Positions 9,491 to 19,047 of a stretch of DNA of 44,796 bases are shown here, piece by piece. Numbering within the stretch: position 1 is the first letter of the stretch; every line of letters starts with the position of its first letter. Both the position numbers and the translations under genes were made by a program. The stretch comes from a bacterium. Its GTDB lineage: Bacteria; Electryoneota; Tariuqbacteria; Tariuqbacterales; JADHWD01. The notes beneath the pieces are model-generated. The model saw nothing but the letters and a program-made list of their open reading frames with translations. It was not told the DNA's origin and did not search any database. The stretch covers positions 1-44,796 of the forward strand of contig JADHWD010000003.1 in the NCBI GenBank assembly GCA_016783645.1. Reading direction: 5' to 3'.

Positions 9491-9517
9491 TTATCGGCAA
9501 TCCGAGGGAAAACTTTA
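9491..9517 (-). promoter_or_regulatory. Sigma-28 (FliA) promoter P1 of flagellin
   Basis: Minus strand TAAAGTTT-TCCCTCGGATT(11 nt)-GCCGATAA, an exact match to the TAAAGTTT-N11-GCCGATAA consensus, 78 bp upstream of the fliC start. Confidence 0.93.
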
Positions 9518-9628
9518 GTTCAGGAGGAAAGGGCCGGCCAAGAAGGGTAAGGAGGAATTGTCTTTTATCTGCGGATTAATCTTCCCGGCTGACCGCCATT
9601 TCCAATATTTTTTCAGGCTTCAATATTA

Positions 9629-9655
9629 TTATCGGCAAGTTGTAAAAGAACTTTA
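9629..9655 (-). promoter_or_regulatory. Second sigma-28 promoter upstream of flagellin
   Basis: Minus strand TAAAGTTC-TTTTACAACTT(11 nt)-GCCGATAA, one mismatch to consensus, 138 bp upstream of P1. Confidence 0.85.
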
Positions 9656-9816
9656 ACTATTTTTTAAGTTTTTTCTAAATATTTTTGAATTACTTTTCAA
9701 GTTTTATTAAATCAATCTTTCAGGTATTTTTAACTGATTAGATTACACTAATAATTTTCATTCCGGCTCGTCTAAAATCGGTTAACAGTTAACAACTGAA
9801 AGCTGACAGCTATATT

Positions 9817-11757
9817 TCACGCCACCGCCGTTTCCGGCATCTTGAACGATTCCGACTTGGTAAAATATTCTTTATACCACATCAATACATTCGCCGCCAT
9901 CCACACCTTCAACGCCTTATCTCTATCGTAATTGCCCGAAGCCCATTTCAATAATCCTTCACGGTCGAAAAAGTCCGGCACGCCATCCATCGTCAAATCC
10001 AAGAACAACTGCGACAGCGATTTAGTGAACCATCGATCCAGCGGCACCGGGAAAGAATACTTCTTCCTAAATAAAATATCCGGCGGCACCTTATCCACAA
10101 AACTCCGCTTCAATATATATTTGGTCGTGTCAAGCGTCTCCGAAATCTCCATCGCATTCAGGCGCATACAGATAGATTCATGGAAGGAGGTATTCCAATG
10201 CAGTTTGTATTTATGGGGAATGTACGATACAAAGTGCAGAAGCTCCGGGTCGGTGAAAGGCACCCTCCCCTCCACCGAAGCCGCCATTGTGGTCACATCC
10301 AGCCGGTTGAGCAGGCAGGGCAGATGCACCGTCTCCATCATATATAAATATTTATTGTATAAATCAAGCTCATCGACAGCGTTGAACCGCCGTCTCCAAA
10401 AATCGGCTATCTGGGTGAATTCATGATAATTTTCCAGCACATTCCGGTCGAATATCGAGTTGATATCATTCTGATTGAACCATCGGTAGACCGATAAGAA
10501 ATGGTCAAGTTCGCTGTCGAATGTAGTCTTGCCGTAAAGCCGCATCAAAGCGTTATTCAATAACTTGCGCTGATTCTTGGGCAGATCCATACGGCTGCGG
10601 TAATAATCTATCGGACTCCGGAGTATCACTCCGTATCCGCCGAATAATTCATCCGCCCCTTCTCCCGACAAAACTACCGTTATCCGCTCTTTCAATATCT
10701 TCGACATCAAGTAGAGCGGAACTTCATTGGGAACGGATAAAGGCGCATCCTTGAACCTGATCAATTCTCCCATAGCCTTGAAATAATCATCCTCCTCCAT
10801 TGTGATCTGAGTATGGTCAGTTCCCCAAGCCGCCGCCGCCTGGCCGCTGTATTTGAATTCATTGAATCCCTCTTCCGGGAAACCGATAGCGAAGGTTTTT
10901 AACTGCGAATCCATCTTATCCGCCATCAATCCCACTAATATCGAAGAATCCAATCCGCCGGACAAATACGCTCCCAGCGGCACATCGCTTATCAACTGCC
11001 GGTCCACCGATTTGGTCACCAGTTCCCGCACCCCGTCGATATAATACTGCTCGGTTTTTTCCTCTTTCTCCGATTCCGGCACCACCGGCAGTTTCCAATA
11101 ACAACGCCAATGCAGTTTATCGGGGATAACCGTCATGCAGTAACCGTGCGGCAGATTGTGTATGCCTTTAAATAAAGTTTCATCGCCCATCACCGTCTGA
11201 TAATGCGCCAGATAGAATCCCAAAACTTTCAGGTTGGGCTCTCTTTTTAATCCGGGAAAAAGCAGTAATGATTTGATCTCCGAAGCGAAGATGAAATTAT
11301 CGCCGGCCATAGCGTAATATAGCGGTTTTATGCCGCTCCTATCGCGGGCGAGGAACAGTTTATGTTCCGCGCTGTCCCAGATAGCGAAGGCGAACATGCC
11401 GTTCAATCTTTCGACGCAGTTTTCGCCGTATTCCATATAAGTATGCAGAAGGACTTCCGTATCGCTGCGAGTACGGAATGTATGACCCTTAGTTTCCAAA
11501 TGCCTGCGAAGTTCGCGGTAGTTATATATTTCGCCGTTGAAAGTGATATGAAAGCGGTTAGTCGAATCGCTCATCGGCTGAGCGCCGAATTCTATATCGA
11601 TGATCGCCAGCCGCCGGTGCCCTAATCCGATACCGCCGTCGATATATATCCCCCGCCCATCGGGTCCCCGATGCGCCAGGATATCGGTCATATTATCCAG
11701 GACCGCCCGGTTTATTCTCCCTCCCGCAAGATTGAATATTCCGGCTATTCCGCACAT
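9817..11757 (-). CDS. asnB: Glutamine-hydrolysing asparagine synthase (AsnB family)
   Basis: 646 aa; N-terminal MCGIAGIF with catalytic Cys2, HRGPDG, and synthetase motif SGGLDSS. Confidence 0.93.
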   Translation of the reverse strand: MCGIAGIFNLAGGRINRAVLDNMTDILAHRGPDGRGIYIDGGIGLGHRRLAIIDIEFGAQPMSDSTNRFHITFNGEIYNYRELRRHLETKGHTFRTRSDTEVLLHTYMEYGENCVERLNGMFAFAIWDSAEHKLFLARDRSGIKPLYYAMAGDNFIFASEIKSLLLFPGLKREPNLKVLGFYLAHYQTVMGDETLFKGIHNLPHGYCMTVIPDKLHWRCYWKLPVVPESEKEEKTEQYYIDGVRELVTKSVDRQLISDVPLGAYLSGGLDSSILVGLMADKMDSQLKTFAIGFPEEGFNEFKYSGQAAAAWGTDHTQITMEEDDYFKAMGELIRFKDAPLSVPNEVPLYLMSKILKERITVVLSGEGADELFGGYGVILRSPIDYYRSRMDLPKNQRKLLNNALMRLYGKTTFDSELDHFLSVYRWFNQNDINSIFDRNVLENYHEFTQIADFWRRRFNAVDELDLYNKYLYMMETVHLPCLLNRLDVTTMAASVEGRVPFTDPELLHFVSYIPHKYKLHWNTSFHESICMRLNAMEISETLDTTKYILKRSFVDKVPPDILFRKKYSFPVPLDRWFTKSLSQLFLDLTMDGVPDFFDREGLLKWASGNYDRDKALKVWMAANVLMWYKEYFTKSESFKMPETAVA

Positions 11758-11759
11758 GA

Positions 11760-12134
11760 TTATCTCTTCTTATCTATAAATATTGACGGCTTCGGCGATT
11801 TGGACGCATATTTTAAGACCGCTTTATGCATCTTCCGCATTTGATTGACAGCTTCCTTCATATCAAACTGCATTCTCCTAATCACAGCTTCCAGCCGGAT
11901 ATCCTGCTCTTTCAACCGGTTAAATATCTCATTCATTAGATCCGCATCCGACGGCGGATCGTCTTTGGTAACTCTCTCCAGTTTTGCGAGGATTCCCCGG
12001 CGCTTCTCTATCAGTCTCTTCACTCCGGCATTTGTATGCTCACGCGGGTCTCCGATAAAATCTTCAGCCGCCTGCAGGATTTCCCGGCATAATTGTATGA
12101 AAGTATTCTCTTTTACGGCGCTGTCCGCAGACAT
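11760..12134 (-). CDS. Small helical protein, possibly a flagellar chaperone (FliT/FlgN-like)
   Basis: ORF track starts at 12182. Start at 12134 (MSADSAVKENTF) is preferred because it gives a TAATG stop/start overlap with the upstream gene. Charged, helical, no clear family motif. Confidence 0.55.
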   Translation of the reverse strand: MSADSAVKENTFIQLCREILQAAEDFIGDPREHTNAGVKRLIEKRRGILAKLERVTKDDPPSDADLMNEIFNRLKEQDIRLEAVIRRMQFDMKEAVNQMRKMHKAVLKYASKSPKPSIFIDKKR

Positions 12135-12757
12135 TAATTCTCCAGGTAAGTCCGCCGGAAAACTGGCAGCATCTGTTCCCACTTCTGCAAAGCCTCTACC
12201 AGCTCATACTCTAAAACATCCGCCAGCCCCACCCAATCCTCTTCCTTCTGAACTTCATACATCTGGTCGAAGATAGGCACCAGCATTTCATCCTGGTAAT
12301 GCTTGATGCTCTTGCCGCCGGAGAACTCTTCCTCAATATCGATATTCAACATCCCTGTCAAAGCGGCGACCGCTTTGACCAGCCATCTCAAGCCGTCGAC
12401 TAATTGGGAATAGTTCTCATTCGCCCGGATATCATCGCCCATGCGGAACATCTCCGCCGTTTCCAAAGCGACTCTCTGCAGAATCAGCAGATGTTCATAA
12501 GTGGAATCTAAGGCGTCATTCGCCAGCTTATAGGGATCGGCGGTCCGCAGTTCCAGCGTCTCCACTTTAGTCAATGGAAAATGATAGAAATCCACCTGCC
12601 CGCCGCCCGATAAACTCTGCTCGTTCACCATGATATTAGTGATGACTTTCCCTTCAGCCTTCATCCGGTCAGACAGCTTCTCCATCACTTCTCCGAAGAT
12701 GGTCTCATCTCCCAGCGTCAATGCCTCGGGACTGCCATCGATTTTGAAATCAAACAT
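12134..12757 (-). CDS. Conserved hypothetical protein linked to the flagellar locus
   Basis: 207 aa; ATG start, stop overlaps the next ATG (TAATG); motifs VETLELRTADPYKLANDALDS and LVDGLRWLVKAVAALTGM; helical. Confidence 0.7.
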   Translation of the reverse strand: MFDFKIDGSPEALTLGDETIFGEVMEKLSDRMKAEGKVITNIMVNEQSLSGGGQVDFYHFPLTKVETLELRTADPYKLANDALDSTYEHLLILQRVALETAEMFRMGDDIRANENYSQLVDGLRWLVKAVAALTGMLNIDIEEEFSGGKSIKHYQDEMLVPIFDQMYEVQKEEDWVGLADVLEYELVEALQKWEQMLPVFRRTYLEN

Positions 12758-12838
12758 GATAACCTCTGATATTAATTTAAAATGTAAAATAGTGAATTAA
12801 AAATGAAAGACTGTAGAACTATAACTTCTAAAGTATAT

Positions 12839-12912
12839 GATGTCGGGATTGAGACAATCCCGACTCCACGCAAAGGAATCAACCGTGGAGGCAGGATTGT
12901 CTCAATCCTGCC
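12839..12912. repeat. Double-hairpin repeat (GTCGGGATTGAGACAATCCCGAC + GGCAGGATTGTCTCAATCCTGCC), copy 1
   Basis: Second copy at 42761-42833 in the same orientation. Confidence 0.94.
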
Positions 12913-13104
12913 TTTAATACCGTCATTCCGGCTTGTCCGGAATCGATTCCCGACGCGTCCGCTGTACAGCGGACTTGCGGGAATGACGAGTATTGGGATG
13001 GCCGCCCTTATATATGGACACTATTTATGTGGTGTCGACTGCGGAGAGTCGACACCACATATTTTTTTCATTCACTATTCTAAATTCTTAATTCTAAATT
13101 TTTC

Positions 13105-16100
13105 CTACATTCTTTCCATCATACGGAAATAGCTTCTCTGCTTCAACTGATTACTGCATTCACCGAATATTTTGCATCCGCCGCATTGGAAATTCCGCAA
13201 ATCGCAGGATTTACATTTTCCGCTGTCAATCATCGCCCTCCGATGCCAGGCGCAGTCCTCGGCGGATAATTTGGAGAACTCTTCGCTGTCCCGCACATTT
13301 TTGGGACCGGTATAATTAAGGTAAGGGCAATTGCCGATTTTACCTTGAGGATTTATCACTATAGTAGTGGCGAGTTCGCAGCCGAAACTTTTACAGCCGG
13401 AACTGAAACGCCCTTTCCTCAGCCATCTCGCTTCAGGATAACGCTTCAATATCCGTCCAACTAACGATTCCTCCTCGTCAATATGACCCTGCTTCAATCT
13501 GCCTTTGGGATTAGCCACTCCTAAAGCGCAGGTTATGCGGTCGGAATCGAAGGAAGCGATGAAACCGCCCAAATTTCTCTCAATATCACCGGCATTCTCC
13601 GGTAGTACAACCATTGTGATCTCAACCGGTACCTTATGCTTCAACAGCAGTCTGACCGCATTCACCGCTCCGGCATGGCTTCCGGCTCCTCTGACAGCGT
13701 CATTGATTTCCGGGGTAATCCCGTCCAGACTCACTTGCGCTGATTCCAGTAAATCACCTAATCTTTCCGCCTTCGCTTCATCAATCAATCCGCCGTTGGT
13801 CAATAATATCAGCCTCAATCCCAAATCCGCCGCTGCTTGCGCTATTTCCAAGAAATGAGGATGGGTCAAGGGTTCGCCGCCGGTGAATGTCACCGTACTG
13901 CCCTGTCCCATCAAACTGAATTTTCGTAACACCTTCTTCCATTCGTCAACGGATAACTCATCGTTCATGCTCTCACCCGCCGAAAAATAACAATGGCGGC
14001 AGGATAGATTGCAATTTCGAGTCAAAAATAACTGAAGGCTGCGGGGATTGCGGTCGATGTCAACCTGCTTGATATCGAAACTTTCGCGGAAGTTATTGCG
14101 GTTCATGATTTCAATCAAACTGCGCAGTTTCATCAAAGCGGTTTCCGGGTCAAGCCGGAACTTCTGCGCAGCGGAAGCCGCCGCTTCGCCCATCGTCGCT
14201 CCTTGAGACATCGACTGCGCCATATTAAAGCCCGCTGTATCGGTTACTATCCAAGCCGCCCGCTCCGGCGCTATCACCAAAGATTTGCCCGGATAATGAT
14301 GAATCGACAGTTCCCGCGGAACATCCAGCTGTTTGGGAAAGTCGATGATCAGCGATTCATGCAGATGATTCGCCGGTTTGAAATCCATAATCCATTCCGG
14401 CTTCCCGCTGTCAGCTTCAGTCTTAACCGACACCTTGAAACCTTTATATGTATAATCCAACTTCATCATAGTATCGATGATATAATCCGCACGATGCCGG
14501 TAAGTATGTCCTTCTAATATCTTCGCCCGCGCTTTTCCCGCCATCGCGGTTCTCAATTCGGGATGTGTCAAATAATATCTTGCCTTCTCCGCCGCTTCTT
14601 CCGGCGAACGATAAACTGCTATATCTTCATTTATATCAAATATCTCTTCCAATGCGCTGCGGTAATCCGTGAGTAGAAATCCTGCGGCGGCGGGGACATC
14701 GAAGGCTCTTTGATTGACTCCCTGCGGCATCTGCAAATGCGTCCAGTTGAAGCAGATATCCGCGCTTGCATAAATTAGAGGAAGTTCATCCGAATACCGC
14801 ACCGGCGGCTTCAAAACCGGCTTCCCGCCGTCGAACAGCTCCTCCCATCCCCCATCGCCGAATATAGTCAAATTCATATCCGCCAGCGGAATTAAATATC
14901 TCATCCGCTCTTCCCGGCTTAACTTGGAAGACCAGCCCGCTAAAAAATTCCGCTTCAATTCGCCGCTGTCCAGTTTCAATTCATCCGCTAAAGAATTTAA
15001 AATCTCCGGGATGACCCTGCCGTCGCTCAATTTCATCCGCCTGATTTCGCTGGTAACCATTTCCGATCTCAATTCAGCCGGTATTCGATTGAAATATTTA
15101 GCGGCTGCGCCTTTGAGGCTGTCAGCCGCATAAGCTAAACGCAGGTTGACACTATCATTCCGGCGGCGGGGATTGAATACCTCCGGGTCCGACGCTAACG
15201 GCAGATAATGAACATTATCGAAACCCTGTCCGCGAAGTATCTCCACATAGTAATTATCCCAGACAAACAGCGCCTGCGAAAGCGATTTCAGCTTTTCCGG
15301 GTCAGGCATCACATAATCGGGGCTGTCAACATAATAGACCGCCGATTTTATCCCCAGCTTCTCCAATTCGCCGATGAGAAATCCTTCACTGTCGAAACCG
15401 AAATGGTTCACGGTGAACAGGAAATCCGGCCGGAAACCGCCGGCAGTGTCCAGCAATTGATAGATGAATCTTTCCGCTTGGGAAGGATCCGCCATCATAT
15501 CCGGCGTCAATCTCACGGTCCTGAATTCCGCAGCTTTATCCGCCAAAGCTTTCAAAATACTGCCGGTCACCAGATAGGGATAATCTACCGCCAGGATTTT
15601 AATCCCCTTTCCCCGCCTTTCATGTGCTGGCAGGCCGGGGGCTTGTCCCCCGGCAAATTTCGCGGGGGGATAAACCCCCCGCCTACCATAACAATTATTT
15701 AAGTATTCCGTCTGGAATAGAGGAGTCAAGGGGGATTTTTCACCGAGATATTTCAAAAATAGCGTTGATGCTTTCCGCAAATTAGAATAAAGTCCCGCCG
15801 TCTTCTCCGCCATAGATTTCAAATCTCCATTGGGAAGAGCTTCCTTACCAAAGTGAAAATCCAGAGTCAACGGCCTTGCTGAATCCTGTTTATAGCCTAT
15901 AGCGGCGATATCGCTGTCAATTTCAGCCAGCGCTCCTCCCGCGGCTTTGACAGCGTCGATATCCAAGGGCTGACAATCAGCCAGTCTCATCAGCTTTTCA
16001 GCTTCGCGCTCTCCCCGTTCAGCCAATTCTATCAAAGAGCGTACCGAGGACACTGCCTCATCTAATTCTAACGCAAATCCCCTGCCATTTATATCATCAT

Positions 16101-17349
16101 CATAACTTGTTTCATTACAGTCATTTGCCATCTCCAGCCAGGTCTTCCTATAGGCAGTATTTACCCTTCGCCGGATTTCATTTCCGCCGGGATTCAGGCG
16201 CTTCATCTCCCACAATCCGCCTTCATCGAAACAGGTGCGGCTGACGATAACTCTGTCCGCCGCTTGAATTATCGATTCTATTCTATCATCACGGATCAAA
16301 GCATCGGCAATTTTTTCCATTAATACCGGAGTTATCAGCCGATGGCAGGCGAAATCGCTGCAGGGATGCTGGTAATTGCAGGGAGCGCAGTCGATCGACG
16401 GTTCAAGCAGCAAATGCCCTTCGCCATAGGGGCCTGTCTCCGAGGCTAACGCTGGTCCCAACGCCAGTGATAACACTCTTGTACCAACCGCCGAAGCCAA
16501 ATGCTGAGTCCCCGTGTCATTGGATATGAGTAACGAACATTTTTGTAACAATGCCGCTAACAGCGGAATAGTGGTCTTACCCGCCAGATTGATTGCATTC
16601 GCTATCCCCTCAGCCGCTTCCTGCGCTAATTCGGATTCTTTAGGGGAGCCGAATATTATGATTCTATATCGTTCGGATAACGCTTTGCCCAGTTCATTCC
16701 AATATTCCGCAGGCCATCGCTTGGCTTCAGCCGACGCCCCGGGCTGAAATCCGATTAATATTTCGGAATCCTTCACTCCGCTTGATTGTAACAGTTTATC
16801 CGCCTCGGCCCGGGCTTTTTCACTCACATTATATCTAAGTCTTGAATTATCTTTTGTCAGTTGTCCGCTTTTGAATCCGGCGGATAACTTATACAGATCC
16901 ACTAAATTGAATTGATTGAATCCGCGGTTGATGGACGCGTTCTGGAAATGGCGCATCCAGGGATTTTTCACCGCCGCGAAACCCTCTTCGTCCAGCGTCA
17001 ATCCTATCTTTTCACCCGGCAGTAACGAACTCAGCACCGCGCCTAACCGGTTATGCGTCAGATTGAAAACAGTGTCGTAATCATATCCGGTTATACTCTT
17101 GAGAAAATCTTGGAATATTTTATAATGAACGGATAGACTCCCTTCTTTCAAAGGCAGCATCAGGCTTTCCAGCGGCACAACATGCAGCGCATCCACATCG
17201 GGAATACCTTCTATCACTTCCCGGAAATGAGCGGCGCCCATCAATCCGATGACCGAACCAGGATACCTCTCCTTAAGGAAAGTGATAAGGGGCGCTGTCT
17301 GCAGAATATCACCCATTCTGCCGAAGTTGATGAGCAGGATCCGTTTCAT
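13105..17349 (-). CDS. Giant fusion protein: GT9 (heptosyltransferase-like) + helical domain + CgeB-like glycosyltransferase + PqqD/RRE-like domain + radical SAM/SPASM domain
   Basis: 1414 aa. N-terminus MKRILLINFGRMGDILQTAPLI and LISNDTGTQHLASAVGT (GT9); middle region IKILAVDYPYLVTGSILKALADKAAE... (CgeB-like); LSIHHYPGKSLVIAPERAAWIVTDTAGF...EAAASAAQKF (PqqD-like); CNLSCRHC, TFTGGEPLTHP and CKSCDLRNFQCGGCKIFGEC (radical SAM + SPASM). Confidence 0.85.
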   Translation of the reverse strand: MKRILLINFGRMGDILQTAPLITFLKERYPGSVIGLMGAAHFREVIEGIPDVDALHVVPLESLMLPLKEGSLSVHYKIFQDFLKSITGYDYDTVFNLTHNRLGAVLSSLLPGEKIGLTLDEEGFAAVKNPWMRHFQNASINRGFNQFNLVDLYKLSAGFKSGQLTKDNSRLRYNVSEKARAEADKLLQSSGVKDSEILIGFQPGASAEAKRWPAEYWNELGKALSERYRIIIFGSPKESELAQEAAEGIANAINLAGKTTIPLLAALLQKCSLLISNDTGTQHLASAVGTRVLSLALGPALASETGPYGEGHLLLEPSIDCAPCNYQHPCSDFACHRLITPVLMEKIADALIRDDRIESIIQAADRVIVSRTCFDEGGLWEMKRLNPGGNEIRRRVNTAYRKTWLEMANDCNETSYDDDINGRGFALELDEAVSSVRSLIELAERGEREAEKLMRLADCQPLDIDAVKAAGGALAEIDSDIAAIGYKQDSARPLTLDFHFGKEALPNGDLKSMAEKTAGLYSNLRKASTLFLKYLGEKSPLTPLFQTEYLNNCYGRRGVYPPAKFAGGQAPGLPAHERRGKGIKILAVDYPYLVTGSILKALADKAAEFRTVRLTPDMMADPSQAERFIYQLLDTAGGFRPDFLFTVNHFGFDSEGFLIGELEKLGIKSAVYYVDSPDYVMPDPEKLKSLSQALFVWDNYYVEILRGQGFDNVHYLPLASDPEVFNPRRRNDSVNLRLAYAADSLKGAAAKYFNRIPAELRSEMVTSEIRRMKLSDGRVIPEILNSLADELKLDSGELKRNFLAGWSSKLSREERMRYLIPLADMNLTIFGDGGWEELFDGGKPVLKPPVRYSDELPLIYASADICFNWTHLQMPQGVNQRAFDVPAAAGFLLTDYRSALEEIFDINEDIAVYRSPEEAAEKARYYLTHPELRTAMAGKARAKILEGHTYRHRADYIIDTMMKLDYTYKGFKVSVKTEADSGKPEWIMDFKPANHLHESLIIDFPKQLDVPRELSIHHYPGKSLVIAPERAAWIVTDTAGFNMAQSMSQGATMGEAAASAAQKFRLDPETALMKLRSLIEIMNRNNFRESFDIKQVDIDRNPRSLQLFLTRNCNLSCRHCYFSAGESMNDELSVDEWKKVLRKFSLMGQGSTVTFTGGEPLTHPHFLEIAQAAADLGLRLILLTNGGLIDEAKAERLGDLLESAQVSLDGITPEINDAVRGAGSHAGAVNAVRLLLKHKVPVEITMVVLPENAGDIERNLGGFIASFDSDRITCALGVANPKGRLKQGHIDEEESLVGRILKRYPEARWLRKGRFSSGCKSFGCELATTIVINPQGKIGNCPYLNYTGPKNVRDSEEFSKLSAEDCAWHRRAMIDSGKCKSCDLRNFQCGGCKIFGECSNQLKQRSYFRMMERM
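15600..15740 (-). repeat. Intergenic-type palindromic repeats translated in frame inside the 1414-aa fusion
   Basis: Encodes SPLTPLFQTEYLNNCYGRRGVYPPAKFAGGQAPGLPAHERRGKG. TTGTTATGGTAGGCGGGGGGTTTATCCCCCCGC is identical to intergenic sequence from 36411; a related copy lies at 8325-8381. Confidence 0.93.
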
Positions 17350-19007
17350 CAGACCGCTTCAGCCTCCATGTTGAGCCGGGCGGTATAATATTCCAAATCG
17401 TCAAGCATCATCTCCGTCATTTTGAGCGCGTCTTGATAAATCCTCCCCGCCATATCAGCGATATAATGCAGATCGCCGGATTCGGTGTTCTTCTTCTTGA
17501 TTCTGAAGGTGGTGGCGATATGCCCCATCGCCGAACGGGTCAATTCCATGTGATATATGGCGTTATCGAGGATTATCATCTCTTTAGTCAAGCGTTTGAG
17601 CGCTTCGACATTCGGCGGGTCGATCACTTGGCAGAATTCGTCAATCAAATTGACGCCTTTTTCGGCTAACTCCCTCATTTGCATCAAATCCGCCTCAAAT
17701 CTTTCAACTTCCCGTTCAAATTCACCGCTTTCCGGCGGCGTGAAATACCGCATGAAATCAGGTTCGCCGGCGTACCTGCCCCCGGACAAGAAATTTTTCC
17801 ACATCCGCCGGTAAAGTTCCTTGATATAATCATTGAATGTCAGTGATCTTTTTATTAAAGGAACTAAATTCCAAAATCCGTCCTCATCGAACACCGGCTT
17901 GGATATCTTCACTTTCGACCATTTAGGTTCATCAGTCAGATAGTCAATTTCATTGGATATTATCTCATCGAAATTACGCATTACCCACAGGACATCTTCC
18001 GGAGTGATATATTTATGGCAGGTATGATCGAGGCATTTGACATCGTAACCGCAGGGGGCGCAGGAGATATTGGCTTCTAAAACTACCGCCTTTTCAGTAT
18101 AGGGCCCCGTATCCGCCGGGCGCGCTTCACCTAAAAACAGCGCGACTGCAGGTGTGCCAACTGCGGCCGCAAGGTGCATAGTTCCGGTGTCGTTGGTCAC
18201 TAAAAATTTACAGCGCTTCAGCATAGCGGCGAGTTGAGGCATGGTGGTCTCCCCCAATGCGTCGATCACTTCAACCCGGCATTGCGATTTCATCTCCTTC
18301 AGCTTCTCCCCTTCAGAACCGGTGCCGAAGACGATTACGCGGTAATTCATCTTTTCATACAGCAATTCCGCTAATTTGGCGAAATATTGCGGCTCCCAGC
18401 ATCTGTCCGCCGAAGAAGCTCCTAACTGAAATCCCGCGAATTCACCGGAATAGTCTTTCAGGAACTCATCGGGGAAGCTTTGCGCATCATAGGGGACTTC
18501 ATAATATTCCTTCCGTTCCAGCATTTCGATTTCGCCGGTGAGGTTGTACATATCCACTAAATTGATGCCGTTCTGCAGGCGGTTGCGGGCGACATTGAAA
18601 AAGTAATTCATCCAGGGATGTTTCACGATAGGCGCGCCGTCTTTAGTCAACACCATCCCCCGAACATCCTTGGAATCCGTTAAAAACGCTAACACGGCGG
18701 ATAGAGTGGTATGCGATAAATTAATCACCAAATCATATCCTGTCCCCACCCGTTCTATGAACTTATTCATATATGTGAAATGGTTCTCTATCGACAGCCC
18801 CTGGTCGGCGAGGCGGGGCACAAAGCGGTTCACATCCATTGTCAGCAATCGGTCAATCCCCGGAAATCCGCCGCATATCCCCCGGAAATCATCTAACACC
18901 AGCAGAGTCGATTCCGAGTCAGGATATTTCCGCTTCAATCCCCGCATCAAAGGCGTGGACTGTAACAGATCACCCATGCGGGTAAAATTGATGATTAATA
19001 TGCGCAT
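17349..19007 (-). CDS. GT9-family glycosyltransferase with C-terminal helical domain
   Basis: ORF trimmed from 19175 to MRILIINFTRMGDLLQSTPL (start 19007) because the longer N-terminus is translated repeat. FLVTNDTGTMHLAAAVGTPAVALFLG; CAPCGYDVKCLDHTCHKYI. Confidence 0.88.
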   Translation of the reverse strand: MRILIINFTRMGDLLQSTPLMRGLKRKYPDSESTLLVLDDFRGICGGFPGIDRLLTMDVNRFVPRLADQGLSIENHFTYMNKFIERVGTGYDLVINLSHTTLSAVLAFLTDSKDVRGMVLTKDGAPIVKHPWMNYFFNVARNRLQNGINLVDMYNLTGEIEMLERKEYYEVPYDAQSFPDEFLKDYSGEFAGFQLGASSADRCWEPQYFAKLAELLYEKMNYRVIVFGTGSEGEKLKEMKSQCRVEVIDALGETTMPQLAAMLKRCKFLVTNDTGTMHLAAAVGTPAVALFLGEARPADTGPYTEKAVVLEANISCAPCGYDVKCLDHTCHKYITPEDVLWVMRNFDEIISNEIDYLTDEPKWSKVKISKPVFDEDGFWNLVPLIKRSLTFNDYIKELYRRMWKNFLSGGRYAGEPDFMRYFTPPESGEFEREVERFEADLMQMRELAEKGVNLIDEFCQVIDPPNVEALKRLTKEMIILDNAIYHMELTRSAMGHIATTFRIKKKNTESGDLHYIADMAGRIYQDALKMTEMMLDDLEYYTARLNMEAEAV

Positions 19008-19047
19008 TTTATTTTGAAAATAGGGTTTAGGGGGGGTTAGTTCAATG

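Noticed and set aside
15208-15702. 164-aa plus-strand ORF
   Set aside because: Lies opposite the CgeB-like region of the 1414-aa protein; its tail is translated repeat; no family resemblance
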